Below the pieces are notes generated by a model. That model saw nothing but the letters and a program-made list of their open reading frames with translations, was not told the DNA's origin and ran no database searches. Positions 1 to 9,456 of a stretch of DNA of 64,000 nt are shown piece by piece. A program made the translations under genes and the position numbers. How positions within the stretch are numbered: position 1 is the first letter of the stretch; every line of letters starts with the position of its first letter. The stretch lies in the NCBI GenBank assembly GCA_963784195.1, contig CAWARA010000027.1:1-64000 (forward strand), written 5' to 3'. The DNA is from CAVQAH01 sp963784195 (GTDB taxonomy: Bacteria > Acidobacteriota > Vicinamibacteria > Vicinamibacterales > 2-12-FULL-66-21).

Positions 1-1300
1 CGCCCCCAGCACATTCAGGCTCCCCGCCCCCGCCTCGATCAGCCCTGCACCCTCGACCCGCGTGCTCGTCAGCTGCAGCAGCATCTTCACGTCAGCCGGC
101 TGCAGCGACGGCTTCGCTTCCAGCAGCAGCGCGGCGGCGCCCGACACGACCGCGGCGGACATGCTCGTGCCGCTCAGTTCCATGTAAGCGTTCGCGCCGT
201 GGCCCGACACCACGCGCTCCGGATGCTGCTGCGCCAGCACCGCGCCGCCGTTGACGGTCGACACGATCCGGTTGCCCGGTGCCACCAGCTCCGGCTTCAG
301 CACGCCGTCGATCATCGTCGGCCCGCGCGAGCTGTAGGTCGCCATGATGTCGTCCGACCGCACCGCGGTCTGCGGCGTGTTCAGCGCGCCCACGGTCAGC
401 GCCGCCGGGCAGTTGCCCGGCGAGCCGATGCCGCTGACGATCGGCCGTCCCTGCTCGTCCTTGCCGAAGTTGCCGGCCGCCGCCACGACCAGGATCCCGG
501 CGTCGGTGGCCTTCTGCACGGCGATGCACAGCGGATCGGTCTGGTACGACTCGTACACCGGCCGTCCCAGAGACAGGTTCAGGACCCGGATGTTGTAGCG
601 CTCGCGGTTGTCGATGGCCCAGTAAATCGCCTCCATCACGTCGCTGGTGAAACCCGCTCCCGTCCTCGTTCAGCGCGCGAAGGTTGATGATGTGCGCGCC
701 GGGCGCGACGCCGGGATAGCCGCCCTTGGCGCCGGCGTTGATGGTGCCCGACACGTGCGTGCCGTGGCCGTTGCCGTCGTCCCCCTCGCGGCCGCGCGCC
801 TCCACGAAATCGTGGCTGACGACGATGCTGCCGCTGTCGCGATGGGTCGCAATGCCGGTGTCGACCACCGCGACGCCGATGCCGCGGCCGGTGAAGCCGG
901 CGATGCCTTCCGAGCCTGCCCACACCTGGTTGGCGCCGATCGCTTCGGTCGTAACCGACATCCGGAAGACCGGCGCGTCGCCCGAGAGCTGGTCGACGTC
1001 CGCATCCTGGCTCAGCGCGTCGAGCTGCCCGCCGGTCACTTCCAGCACCGCGCAGCCGCGAAGCCGCTTCTTCAACTGCGCGCCGTACCGGGTCGCCAGC
1101 GTGTCGATTTTCGAGTCCGAGCCGCACACGATGACGCGGGTAGTCGACCCGTCGCCCGCTGCCAGACGCTCGCTCAGGTCACGTGAGAGCCGCGCACGAC
1201 GCTGGCCGGCTTCCACCGGCTGGCTGATCGTGAGGGCCAGGATCGCTGTCAGCATCGCGGTGCCGAACGCGCGGATCGTGCGAGTCGAGTGTCTGGTCAT
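1..1300 (-). CDS. S8 (subtilisin-like) serine peptidase, C-terminally truncated by the window edge, one frameshift
   Basis: Secreted subtilase expected to cleave proteins outside the cytoplasm. The start at 1300 gives a basic N-terminus and a hydrophobic signal segment (about residues 10-30) ending near VEAG. An inhibitor_I9-like propeptide follows, then the catalytic Asp in AVVDTGI and the catalytic His in GNGHGTHVSG. The reading frame breaks near 648-660. After removal of one base the protein continues with SDVMEAIYWAID, VVAAAGNFGK and the catalytic Ser in ELSGTSMSAAVV, and it runs off the window at base 1 while still in the peptidase domain. All three catalytic residues are present, so the frameshift is probably a sequence error. 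The gene is divergent from the ABC transporter genes. It resembles the NIVWGT subtilase at 6492; whether it also carries a C-terminal repeat cannot be seen. Confidence 0.88.
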
Positions 1301-1628
1301 CGGAGGAGCCTACGTATTGAGTTGTTGGGAGCTGGGGAACGACCGGCCATAATCCACGCCATGTGCCACGACGCAATTTCCCCTGTGAATTCCGAGAGAA
1401 ACCGGTAGGACGAACAGACATGAACGGACTCTTTGGCGCAATTTGATTGCACCGCCGAACCCTCATCGAATACCATGTGCACACCCGCCGAAAAGCCGTT
1501 ATCGCTACGCCAGGCAACGACTTGGCTCGCATGGCGGCCGATCGGGTGGGGGTAGGTCTTACCCTTCAGAAATCGCCGGAAAACCTCATGTTTGGCACCG
1601 GCCAAGAAATTGGCCGGTGAGGCAAGAA
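1301..1628. other. Divergent intergenic region, 328 bp
   Basis: Spacer between the divergent S8 protease and the ABC binding-protein gene. I find no convincing gene in it; the open frames lack recognisable domains. Its right end contains a strong inverted repeat (see 1597-1618). Promoters for both flanking genes should lie here, but I could not pick convincing -35/-10 pairs. Confidence 0.5.
1597..1618 (+). promoter_or_regulatory. Perfect 9-bp-arm hairpin just before the binding-protein start
   Basis: The arms ACCGGCCAA (1597-1605) and TTGGCCGGT (1610-1618) are perfect complements around a GAAA tetraloop. The right arm runs into the probable ribosome binding site (GGTGAGG, 1616-1622) and covers an alternative GTG start at 1617. 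In RNA this would be a very stable hairpin next to the start, so it could limit translation. The structure is seen; the regulatory role is inferred. Confidence 0.5.
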
Positions 1629-3385
1629 TTGGCCAAGACCACTAGAACGCTCCTTACACTTCTCGTCGCTGCTGTGCTCGCCGCCGCTCTCTGGTGGTCG
1701 GTGGGCACGCGTACGTGGCCGTCGTCAGTCGCCGCCGATCCGACGCCGATTCAGCCTGGCGGCGAGCTCGTGGCGACGATCCGATCCGAGCCGGCCACCT
1801 ACAACCGCTACGCTCCGGCAGGCGGCCGCGCGGCGACCGATCTCCTGACGCTGCTTACACATGCGCCGCTCGTGCGCATCAACCGCACGACCGATCAGAT
1901 CGAGCCCTGGCTGGCCGAGAGCTGGGCGACCTCGGCGGACGGCCTCACGCACACTCTGAAGCTTCGCGAGGGCGTGAAGTTCTCGGACGGGCAGCCGCTG
2001 ACGTCCGCTGATGTGCTCTTTTCGTTTCGCGTCGTGTACGACCCGGTGTTCAAGAGCGGGCTGCAGCCGGCCCTCTCGGTGAAGGGCAAGCCATTGGCCG
2101 TTCGTGCGCCGGACCCGCACACGGTTGTCATCGTTTTCCCTGAGGCCTTCGCGCCGGGGCTTCGGCTCCTCGACGTGCTTCCGATCCTCCCGAAGCACAA
2201 GCTCGAGGCGGCGCTGGACGCCGGAAAGCTGGCTGAGGAATGGGTGCCGGCGAAGCCCCTCACCGACATCGCCGGCCTCGGTCCGTTCGTCCTCGCCGAG
2301 CACGTCGCGGGGCAGCGTCTCGTGCTTACGCGCAATGCACACTATTTCCGTCGCGACGCGTCCGGCGTGCAACTGCCGTATCTCGACCGGCTGATCCTGA
2401 GCGTGGTTGCCGACCAGAACACCGAAGCGCTGCGCCTCGAGGCCGGCGAGGCGGACCTGATGTCCAACGGCGAGATCCGGCCGCAGGACTATGCAGGCTT
2501 CAAACGGCTCGAGGGACAGTCGCGGCTCAAGCTGATTGATATCGGTGTCGGCCTCGATCCGGACTTCCTCGCGTTCAACCTTCGGAAGGAGCGGGCGAAG
2601 GACCCACGGGCATCCTGGCTGCAGACGCGGGAGTTCCGGCGCGCCGTCTCCGCCGGCGTCGACCGGACCGCGATCGTGAACGCGGTCTACCTGGGTGCTG
2701 CCGATCCGATCTACGGCCCGATTTCTCCGGGGAACCGGACGTGGTACGACGCGAGTGCAAGCAAAGGCTCGTTCGATCCCGCCGAGGCCCGCCGGCTGCT
2801 GGCGACGGCCGGATTGACAGACGCGAACGGCGACGGGCAGCTGGAAGACGCGCACGGCAAGCCGGCGCGGTTTTCGATCCTCACGCAGGGCGGCCACAAC
2901 CGCGAGCGTGTCTCGGCCGTGATCCAGGAGCAGCTGCGCAAGCTGGGCCTCGCGGTGGACATCGTGACGCTCGATCCGGGCGGCCTCGTTCCAGCGTTGG
3001 GGATCGGGCGACTGGGACGCGATGTACTTCGGCCTGCAGTCCAGTTCGACGGACCCCTCGCTCAACACCGAGCTCTGGCTCAGCTCCGGCTCGCTCCACT
3101 TCTGGAACCCGTCGCAGCCCACGCCGGCCACTGACTGGGAACGGCGCATCGATACGCTGATGGGCGAGGTGTCGACCGCCCCGACGCTGGAGGCGCGGCA
3201 AAAAGCGTTCGGCAGAAGTGCAGAAGATCGTTGTCGAGGAGCGCCCGCTCGTGCACTTCGTCGCCCTGCGAGTCACGCTGGCCACCTCGGACCGCGTACG
3301 CAATCCGACGCCCGCGCTGCAGCTGCCGCAACTGCTGTGGAACGCCGAGAGCCTTGCCGCGAAGCCTCGAGCCAACGGCCGGTAG
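1629..3385 (+). CDS. ABC transporter substrate-binding protein, oligopeptide/SBP_bac_5 family, two frameshifts
   Basis: Periplasmic solute-binding protein for peptide-type (Dpp/Opp) import, about 584 aa after repair. TTG at 1629 is chosen because it follows a GGTGAGG ribosome binding site by 6 nt and leads into a basic start plus a hydrophobic signal segment (about residues 5-25). Family features are the early PGGELVATIRSEP strand, the AESWATSADGLTHTLKLREG block, VKFSDGQPLTSADV, and the later EFRRAVSAGVDR and FDPAEARRLL blocks. The frame shifts near 2990 and near 3208. Removing one base at each restores QRWGSGDWDAMYFG and AEVQKIVVEERP, and the protein ends at the TAG at 3383. GTG at 1617 is an alternative start. 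Two permease genes follow directly, so this is an import operon. Confidence 0.88.
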
Positions 3386-3428
3386 CCGCCGGTAACGCGA
3401 GGGTGTTCTCCGGCCGAAACACCGAAAC

Positions 3429-4372
3429 GTGCGGCACGGCTTTCTTCGCTTCCTGATCCGGCGCTCCGCACTGGCAGTGCTGCTCGTTCTGCTGGTTTCC
3501 TCGGCCTCGCTCTGGCTGATCAGCCTGGCGCCCGATCATCTCGCCGGTTTCGATCTCGATCCTGAGGCAGCGGCGGCGGAGCGCCAGCGTCTGAAACTCG
3601 ATCGACCCTTCGTCGTGCAGTACGCGGCGTGGCTGTCGCGGGCCGCGCGCTTCGATCTCGGCGAGTCGCTCAAGTACGGCCTTCCGGTCACGACGCTCGT
3701 CGGCGAGCGCGCCTGGAATACGGCCCTGCTCGGCACTGTGTCACTCTTGCTGGCCACCGCTGATTGGCATCCCCGCGGGAATCCTGACCGGCAGCCAGCG
3801 CGGCCCGCTCGCAGGGTTTACTCGCGTCACCTCCGTGATGCTCGTATCGGTGCCGCCGCTCGTGACATCGTTCATGTTGCTGCTGATAGCGTCGCGCACC
3901 GGATGGTTTCCGGTGGGCGGTTTCGTCCCGGAGTCTGCAGGCGCCGGGGAGATGATTCGGCACCTGATCCTGCCGTGCCTCGCGCTCGCCGTTCCGCTGG
4001 CCGCAACGCTCGAGAGGCTTCAGTCCCAGGCGTTACGCGAGGCGCTCGGCGAACCCTCAATCCGCGCCGCAATCGCGCGCGGCTGCTCGCGGCACGCGGG
4101 TCATCTGGCGTCATGCGCTGCGCCTCGCGCTGCCACCGGTGCTCGCCGTGTATGGCGTCCTGGTCGGCGCGGTGCTGAGCGGATCGTTTGCGGTCGAGAT
4201 CGTCATGGCGTGGCCGGGCCTCGGCGCGCTGATGTATGAGGCGCTCGTCGCGCGGGATCTGTACCTCGTTGCCGGCTGCGCCGCGGCCGGTGCCGCATTT
4301 CTTGCGGCCGGCGTCCTCGGATCCGACGTGGCGCTCGCGCTGGCCGATCCGCGAATCGGTCGGTCGCCATGA
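3429..4372 (+). CDS. ABC transporter permease, DppB/OppB type, two frameshifts
   Basis: Inner-membrane permease of a peptide-type ABC importer, about 313 aa after repair, starting at GTG. The N-terminus shows FLRFLIRRSALAVLLVLL and the typical DppB sequence RQRLKLDRPFVVQYAAWL. Frames break near 3765 and near 4092. Removing a single base at each joins LIGIPAGILTGS and RVIWRHALRLALPPVLAVYG, the latter being the EAA-loop and following helix expected in this family. The end includes EIVMAWPGLGALMYEALVARDL, a strong DppB signature. The gene overlaps the next permease by 4 bp, which suggests translational coupling. Confidence 0.88.
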
Positions 4373-5349
4373 GGTCATCGTTCCTCCTGGCGCTCGTCGC
4401 ACTGGTCGCCGCGGCGGGTCCTGTGGCGGCCCCGCACTCGCCGTCACATCAGTTCACCGATTTCATTCACGCACCACCCATGCGGCCGCGCGTCATCGGG
4501 CCTGACGGCCGCTTGCGTTCCCCGTTCGTCTATCCGCTCCGTCTGGAGAGCCGGCTCGAGCGCCGGTACGTCGAGGATCGCGCGCGCCCGATGCCCCTCC
4601 AGTTTCTGTCGGGCGGATCGATCGTGTCGGTCGCGCCGTCGCCGGATTCTCCCTGGTTTCCTCTGGGAACGGATGCGCTCGGCCGCGACGTGCTGACGCG
4701 GCTCCTGTTCGGTGCCCGCGTGTCGCTCGGGGTGGCGATCGCGTCGGCGGCCGGCGCGCTCCTGATTGGCCTGATGGCCGGATCGCTCGCGGGTGTCGCC
4801 GGGAGCCTGGTCGACGAAGGGGTCATGCGCGCGGCGGAGTTCGTGATCGCGCTGCCGGCGATCTACGTGGTGCTCGCGCTCAGAGCCGCCCTCCCCCTGA
4901 CTCTGTCCCCCCCGGCGATCTTCTGGACGATGGTGGGTGTGTTCGCGCTCGTTGGGTGGCCCCTTGCGGCCCGTGGCGTCCGCACCATCGTTGCCAGGGA
5001 AATGAGCATGGAGTACGCGGAAGCTGCGCGCTCCGTTGGCGCAAGCCGTACGCGATTGCTGCTACATCACCTTCTGCCGGCAACCAGCGGCTTCCTGGTC
5101 ACGCAGGCGACACTCTTGATTCCGGCGTTCATCCTCGCGGAAGCCACGCTGTCGTACACCGGCCTCGGTTTCGGGGAGCCGACCCCGAGCTGGGGAGTGA
5201 TGCTCCAGGAAGCCGGCCGCGGCCCGATTCTCGCGGAAGCCCCCTGGTTGATAGCCCCCGCGGCAGCGATCGTCCTCGTGGTACTGACGGTCAATTCCGT
5301 CGCCAGCCGCCCGGCGGCTGTTCCGTTCCAGCGCACCGACCCCACCTAA
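4369..5349 (+). CDS. ABC transporter permease, DppC/OppC type
   Basis: Second permease of the peptide-type importer, 326 aa and intact. It has a signal-anchor-like first helix, then a roughly 80-residue periplasmic stretch. The diagnostic DppC segment GTDALGRDVLTRLLFGARVSL follows, with the EAA loop EYAEAARSVGASRTRLLLHHLLP and the terminal YTGLGFGEPTPSWGVMLQEA block. It shares the ATGA overlap with the upstream permease. No ATP-binding subunits follow: the gene ends at a 359-bp spacer, so the DppD/DppF-type ATPases must be encoded elsewhere or be shared with another system. Confidence 0.92.
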   Translation: MRSSFLLALVALVAAAGPVAAPHSPSHQFTDFIHAPPMRPRVIGPDGRLRSPFVYPLRLESRLERRYVEDRARPMPLQFLSGGSIVSVAPSPDSPWFPLGTDALGRDVLTRLLFGARVSLGVAIASAAGALLIGLMAGSLAGVAGSLVDEGVMRAAEFVIALPAIYVVLALRAALPLTLSPPAIFWTMVGVFALVGWPLAARGVRTIVAREMSMEYAEAARSVGASRTRLLLHHLLPATSGFLVTQATLLIPAFILAEATLSYTGLGFGEPTPSWGVMLQEAGRGPILAEAPWLIAPAAAIVLVVLTVNSVASRPAAVPFQRTDPT

Positions 5350-5708
5350 GTTGTTCGTACCCGGGCACTTGCCCCACTCTGCGCAGAGTGTTCCAGAGTT
5401 GCACGCGTGCGACGTATTTGGACATTCTACTAAGATGCCTTAATTCAATGAGTTAGCATCATCGACCGTCCTGGTTACAGGTTTGTGTGGTCCGTTACAG
5501 AACAAACCACTGCCAAAAAGAGCGACCTACCAGAATCGTATTCAGCCGCAAACGATTAAACCAAAAGCACTTAACCCATAAGCTCGACTTGTAGATGCCG
5601 TGGCCCTGCGCTTGCTCTGCCGTAAGCCGTCTGGCACGTGTGTCTCGAACAGTAGCTGCGTTGTCCGGCCAGGCCGGACGCGACAGGCAATCGGTGGAGA
5701 GCAGAGAG
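5350..5708. other. AT-richer intergenic region, 359 bp
   Basis: Spacer between the permease operon and the first GNAT gene, clearly richer in A/T than its surroundings around 5395-5590. It holds a perfect 16-bp palindrome at 5375-5390 just after the permease stop, and an imperfect inverted repeat with arms GGTTTGT and ACAAACC around 5485-5515. No gene is supported. It probably contains the promoter of the GNAT-subtilase-GNAT cassette. Confidence 0.5.
5375..5390. terminator. Perfect 16-bp palindrome after the permease operon
   Basis: CACTCTGCGCAGAGTG, 26 bp after the last permease stop. The arms are 7 bp around a CG centre. No T-run follows, so intrinsic termination is uncertain; an operator for the downstream cassette is the alternative. 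Confidence 0.35.
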
Positions 5709-6366
5709 ATGGCGACGACATTCCGGCAGGACGAGCGGTGGATCAGCACCAGCCAGGTTACCTGGAGCGCCCCGGTCACGGAAACGGACTGGCGCACTCA
5801 GCTTCCGACGCTGGTGGCCGAGGGCGTCACGCTCCGCGAGCTGCGGATGGCCGACGCGCCGGCGCTGTTGGAGGTCCTGTCGTCCGCAGAAGTCTCACGC
5901 TTCATCTCGCCGCCACCGACGACGGTTGAAGGGTTCGAGCGCTTCATCGGCTGGGCCAAGCAGGAACAGAAGGCCGGCCGTTACGTGTGCTACGCGGTCG
6001 TCCCGCAGGGGATGCAGACCGCGATCGGCATCTTTCAGGTCCGTCAGCTCGATCCGACGTTCGAGACCGCGGAATGGGGATTCGCGCTCGGCAAGCCGTT
6101 CTGGGGCACCGGCGTGTTCATGAAAGGCCGCGCGTCTGCTGCTGGACTTCGCATTCGAAACCGCCGGCGTGCACCGCCTCGAAGCGCGCGCGGCGATCGG
6201 GAACGGGCGGGGCAACGGTGCGCTGGCGAAGCTCGGGGCGTTGAAGGAAGGCGTGCTGCGCCGGAGCTTCCTGCGCGGCGGGGCATACCACGACCAGGCT
6301 CTCTGGTCGATTGTCAGGGACGACTGGAACCGGGCTCGGGCGTCGTGTTCGACATCGGTTCATTGA
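5709..6366 (+). CDS. GNAT family N-acetyltransferase, copy 1 of a flanking pair, one frameshift
   Basis: Acetyltransferase of the RimJ/RimL-like GNAT family, about 218 aa after repair; it transfers acetyl from acetyl-CoA to an unknown amine. ATG at 5709 follows a GGAGAGCAGAGAG purine-rich site. A roughly 35-residue N-terminal extension precedes LRELRMADAPALLEVLSSAEV and the RFISPPPTT block. The acetyl-CoA-binding region lies around AEWGFALGKPFWGTGVF and EARAAIGNGRGNGALAKLGA. The frame breaks near 6125; dropping one G gives KAARLLLDFAFE, matching the paralog at 8611 residue for residue in pattern. Both copies end in STSVH. It precedes the repeat subtilase, and the three genes look like one cassette. 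Confidence 0.88.
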
Positions 6367-6378
6367 TCACCACCGTCA

Positions 6379-6413
6379 GCACGTGGCACGTCGCACGTCG
6401 CACGTCGCACGTG
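6379..6413. repeat. Heptamer tandem array, unit GCACGTS, 5 copies
   Basis: Five consecutive 7-bp units (GCACGTG, three GCACGTC, GCACGTG) in the spacer between GNAT copy 1 and the subtilase. The same unit recurs at 45736-45801. It belongs to the set of period-7 spacer arrays in this window. Confidence 0.85.
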
Positions 6414-6491
6414 ATCCGGCGGGTATCTGAAGCGCAGACAGCAGTGACCACTTTCGCGAGGGGCGGAAGGTACCGGAAGGGCAGAACGCAA

Positions 6492-8611
6492 ATGGCAACT
6501 CGATGGCGTGGATTATCGCGGATCGGCCAGGTGGTGGGCATCGCCTGTCTGATCGGGCTGGCGGCACCGGACGGCGTCGCGGCTGCAGGCCCGAAGGGGC
6601 CGAAGCAGGAGCAGAAGCAGCAGCGAAAGCTCGAACGGGAGCTCGAGCGGCAGGCCGATGCGCAGGTGGGCCGCACGCGCGTCATCGTCGTGCTGAAGCC
6701 TGGCGTCGATCCGTCGCAGCACGTGAAAGAGCTCGGTGGCAAGATCGTCCGTCAGCTCGAGCTGATTGACGCGATCGTCGTCGACCTGCCGGCGGGGAAG
6801 ATTCGCAAGCTGGCCGAGCAGACGGATCTCGTCAGCCTGCACTTCGATCGCCCGGTGACAGGGCCAATCGAACCGCGCCGCGGTGACCATCGGCGCCAGG
6901 GCCATCCAGTCCGACTGGGGCTACGACGGCGCCGGCGTTGGCGTGGCCGTCATCGACTCGGGCATTACGAACTGGCACGACGACCTGTCCTACCACGGCA
7001 GGTCGAGCCGGGTGCGCACCGTCGGCGGACAGCGCGTTACCGCCTTCGTCGATTTCGTCAACGACAATCCGGTTCCCTACGACGACAACGGTCACGGCAC
7101 GCACGTGGCCGGGATCATCGCCGGCAACGGCTACGACTCGTATGGGTCGCGCGCGGGGATCGCGCCGGGCGCGCACATCGTCAGCCTGAAGGTGCTCGAC
7201 GCGAAGGGCCAGGGGGTCATCAGCGACGTCATCCTGGCGCTCGAGTGGGCGATCCGCAACAAGGGCACGCACAACATCCGCGTCGTGAACATGTCGGTAG
7301 GCGCGGCGGTCACCGAGTCGTACTTCGAGGATCCGCTGACGCTGGCCGCGCGCCGCGCGGTGGAGAACGGCTTCGTCGTCGTGGCCGCTTCCGGCAACAT
7401 CGGCAAGGCGTCCGACGGCCGCATCATCTACGGCGGAATCACCGCGCCGGGCAATGCGCCCTGGGTGCTGACCGTCGGTGCGTCCGACACGAAGGGCACG
7501 ACCAGCCGCGAACGACGACGCGATCGCGCTGTACAGCTCGCGCGGGCCGTCGCGCCTCGACCATGCCGCGAAGCCCGACGTCGTCGCGCCCGGCACCGGC
7601 ATCGTGTCGCTGGCGAGCCCGGGCAGCACGCTCTACGAGTCGCATCCCGCGTATCTCATCGCCGGCACCCGCTCGACCGCTTACAAGCCGTATCTGACGC
7701 TGACCGGCACCAGCATGGCCGCGCCGGTCGTGTCAGGGACCGTCGCGATGATGCTGCAGGCGAATCCGTCGCTGACGCCAAATCTGGTGAAGGCGATCCT
7801 GCAGTACACGGCGCAGGACTACCACTACGACCCGCTGACGCAGGGCGCCGGGTTCGTGAACGCGAAGGGCGCCGTCGAGCTGTCGCGCTTCTTCGCGAGC
7901 GCCGACTACGGCGACGAGTACCCGATGTCGGACCAGTGGAGCCGCAACATTCTCTGGGGGAACCACCGCCTGAGCGGCGGCGTGATCGTGCCGACCGCGA
8001 GCGCCTGGGCGCAGAACATCGTGTGGGGCACGGCCGCCGACACCAACGGCGAGAACATCGTCTGGGGCACGCGGTGCAGGACGACGTCGTGCGAGAACAT
8101 CGTGTGGGGCACGAACATCGTGTGGGGCACCAACATCGTGTGGGGCACCAACATCGTCTGGGGCACCGCACAGGATCTCGAGAACATCGTGTGGGGCACG
8201 ATCAGGGACGGCGAGAACATCGTGTGGGGCACGGCCGATAGCGGCGAGAACATCGTCTGGGGGACGGCCTGCGGCGGTGACGACTGCGAGAACATCGTGT
8301 GGGGCACGAACATCGTCTGGGGCACGAACATCGTGTGGGGCACCAACATCGTGTGGGGCACCAACATTGTCTGGGGCACCAACATCGTGTGGGGGACGGC
8401 GCAGAATCTCGCGAACATCGTGTTTGGCACGATGGCCGACTTCGAAAACATCGTGTGGGGCACGGCCGCGGACGGCGAGAACATCGTGTGGGGTACGTCG
8501 GGCGGCGACGCGGTGATGTATGACTCGCCGGACGGTGAAGCGGACGGCGTCGAATTGTCCTGGGAACAACTGACCGCGCCGGTCGTGGGCGCCGCGGGAG
8601 GAGTGCTGTAA
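6492..8611 (+). CDS. S8 serine peptidase with C-terminal NIVWGT hexapeptide array, two frameshifts
   Basis: Secreted subtilase of about 705 aa after repair. ATG at 6492 gives a basic N-terminus and a signal peptide ending about residue 32, then a basic Lys/Gln/Glu-rich stretch and an I9-like propeptide (TRVIVVLKPG). The catalytic Asp lies in VAVIDSG, His in DNGHGTHVAG and Ser in LTGTSMAAPVVSG. Frames break near 6870 and 7512, and removing one base at each restores the peptidase domain. The tail (8015-8497) contains 17 exact NIVWGT units plus one NIVFGT and an upstream NILWGN, some back to back, others separated by 5-8 residue linkers usually ending in Glu. The role of the tail is unknown; a repetitive beta structure, a surface anchor or a substrate of the neighbouring acetyltransferases are possibilities. 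The stop overlaps the next start (TAATG). Confidence 0.9.
8015..8497 (+). repeat. 18-bp coding repeat specifying NIVWGT
   Basis: Direct repeats of an 18-nt unit, consensus AACATCGTGTGGGGCACS, with 4 back to back in the first block and 6 in the second. Synonymous changes occur (GTG/GTC for Val, ACC/ACG for Thr), so the peptide is conserved more strictly than the DNA. This points to selection on the protein as well as recent copying. Confidence 0.92.
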
Positions 8612-9282
8612 TGGAGAAGATGCCTTTCCGTGACGCTGAAGAAGTGATCGACGTGCAGGCAGTGATGGCCGCGGCGAGCGCGGTGGCGGCGAGCGACTGG
8701 AAACAGAAGCTGCCGACACTCAGCGGGTCGATCGCGACGGTTCGGGAGCTGCGGCTGTCGGATGCGCCATCGCTGCTGGCGATGTTGACGACGGAGGAGG
8801 TGACGCGGTTCATCTCGCCGCCGCCGACCACGCTCGAAGGGTTCGAGCGCTTCATCGCCTGGACCCACCGGGAACGCGCGGCCGGCAGGTACGTCTGCTT
8901 TGCCGTCGTCCCCAACGGGATGGACACCGCGATCGGGCTGCTGCAGGTTCGTCAGCTCGATCCGAGCTTCTCGACCGCGGAGTGGGGATTCGCGATCGGT
9001 TCACAGTTCTGGGGAACCGGCGTGTTCCTGGACGCGGCGAATCTGGTGGTCGAGTTCGCGATCGAAGAACTGGGAGCGCACCGCCTCGAGGCGCGCGCGG
9101 CGGTGGGCAACGGGCGTGGCAACGGCGCGCTGCGGAAAGTCGGCGCTTGTCAGGAAGGGGTCCTTCGGAAGTCGTTCCTGCGCAATGGCGAGTATCTCGA
9201 CCAGGTGTTGTGGACCATTCTCCACGACGACTGGCGGCGCCGGCGCGCCGCATTCAACCATGGGAGCACCAGCGTTCATTAA
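8611..9282 (+). CDS. GNAT family N-acetyltransferase, copy 2 of the flanking pair
   Basis: Intact 223-aa paralog of the GNAT at 5709. A longer N-terminal extension of about 50 residues leads into VRELRLSDAPSLLAMLTTEEV, the shared RFISPPPTTLEGFERFIAW block, AEWGFAIGSQFWGTGVFLD and EARAAVGNGRGNGALRKVGA with the acetyl-CoA loop. It ends in STSVH like copy 1. Its ATG overlaps the subtilase stop by one base (TAATG), so translation is probably coupled and the acetyltransferase is made in proportion to the protease. The substrate is unknown: N-terminal or Lys amines of a protein partner are the obvious guesses, and a small-molecule substrate is possible. Confidence 0.9.
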   Translation: MEKMPFRDAEEVIDVQAVMAAASAVAASDWKQKLPTLSGSIATVRELRLSDAPSLLAMLTTEEVTRFISPPPTTLEGFERFIAWTHRERAAGRYVCFAVVPNGMDTAIGLLQVRQLDPSFSTAEWGFAIGSQFWGTGVFLDAANLVVEFAIEELGAHRLEARAAVGNGRGNGALRKVGACQEGVLRKSFLRNGEYLDQVLWTILHDDWRRRRAAFNHGSTSVH

Positions 9283-9418
9283 TACCTCAGTCACCCGCCT
9301 TATGACCTCCAGTGCCGGGCGCGCCGATGCGCGCCCGGTACTTCTGCCAGTCAACTGGGAGCCGGAAGCGCAGGAAAGAATCCCTGCCTCGAGGCTCCCA
9401 GCTCCAGCCTTACCAGGT

Positions 9419-9448
9419 TTGACACTCCATCATCAGGACCGCTACGCT
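9419..9448 (+). promoter_or_regulatory. Candidate sigma-70 promoter for the aldolase gene
   Basis: TTGACA at 9419-9424 and TACGCT at 9443-9448 with 18 bp between them, about 10 bp before the ATG at 9457. The -35 is perfect and the -10 is weak, and the expected start of transcription would fall almost on the ATG. Confidence 0.3.
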
Positions 9449-9456
9449 CCGATCGC

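Noticed and set aside
8015..8497. Possible CRISPR-like array
   Set aside because: The 18-bp repeats are in frame within a protease gene, encode a constant peptide and have no spacers of constant length.
7733..8719. Minus-strand frames over the NIVWGT array
   Set aside because: The repeats create long antisense open frames; no start, ribosome binding site or domain supports them.
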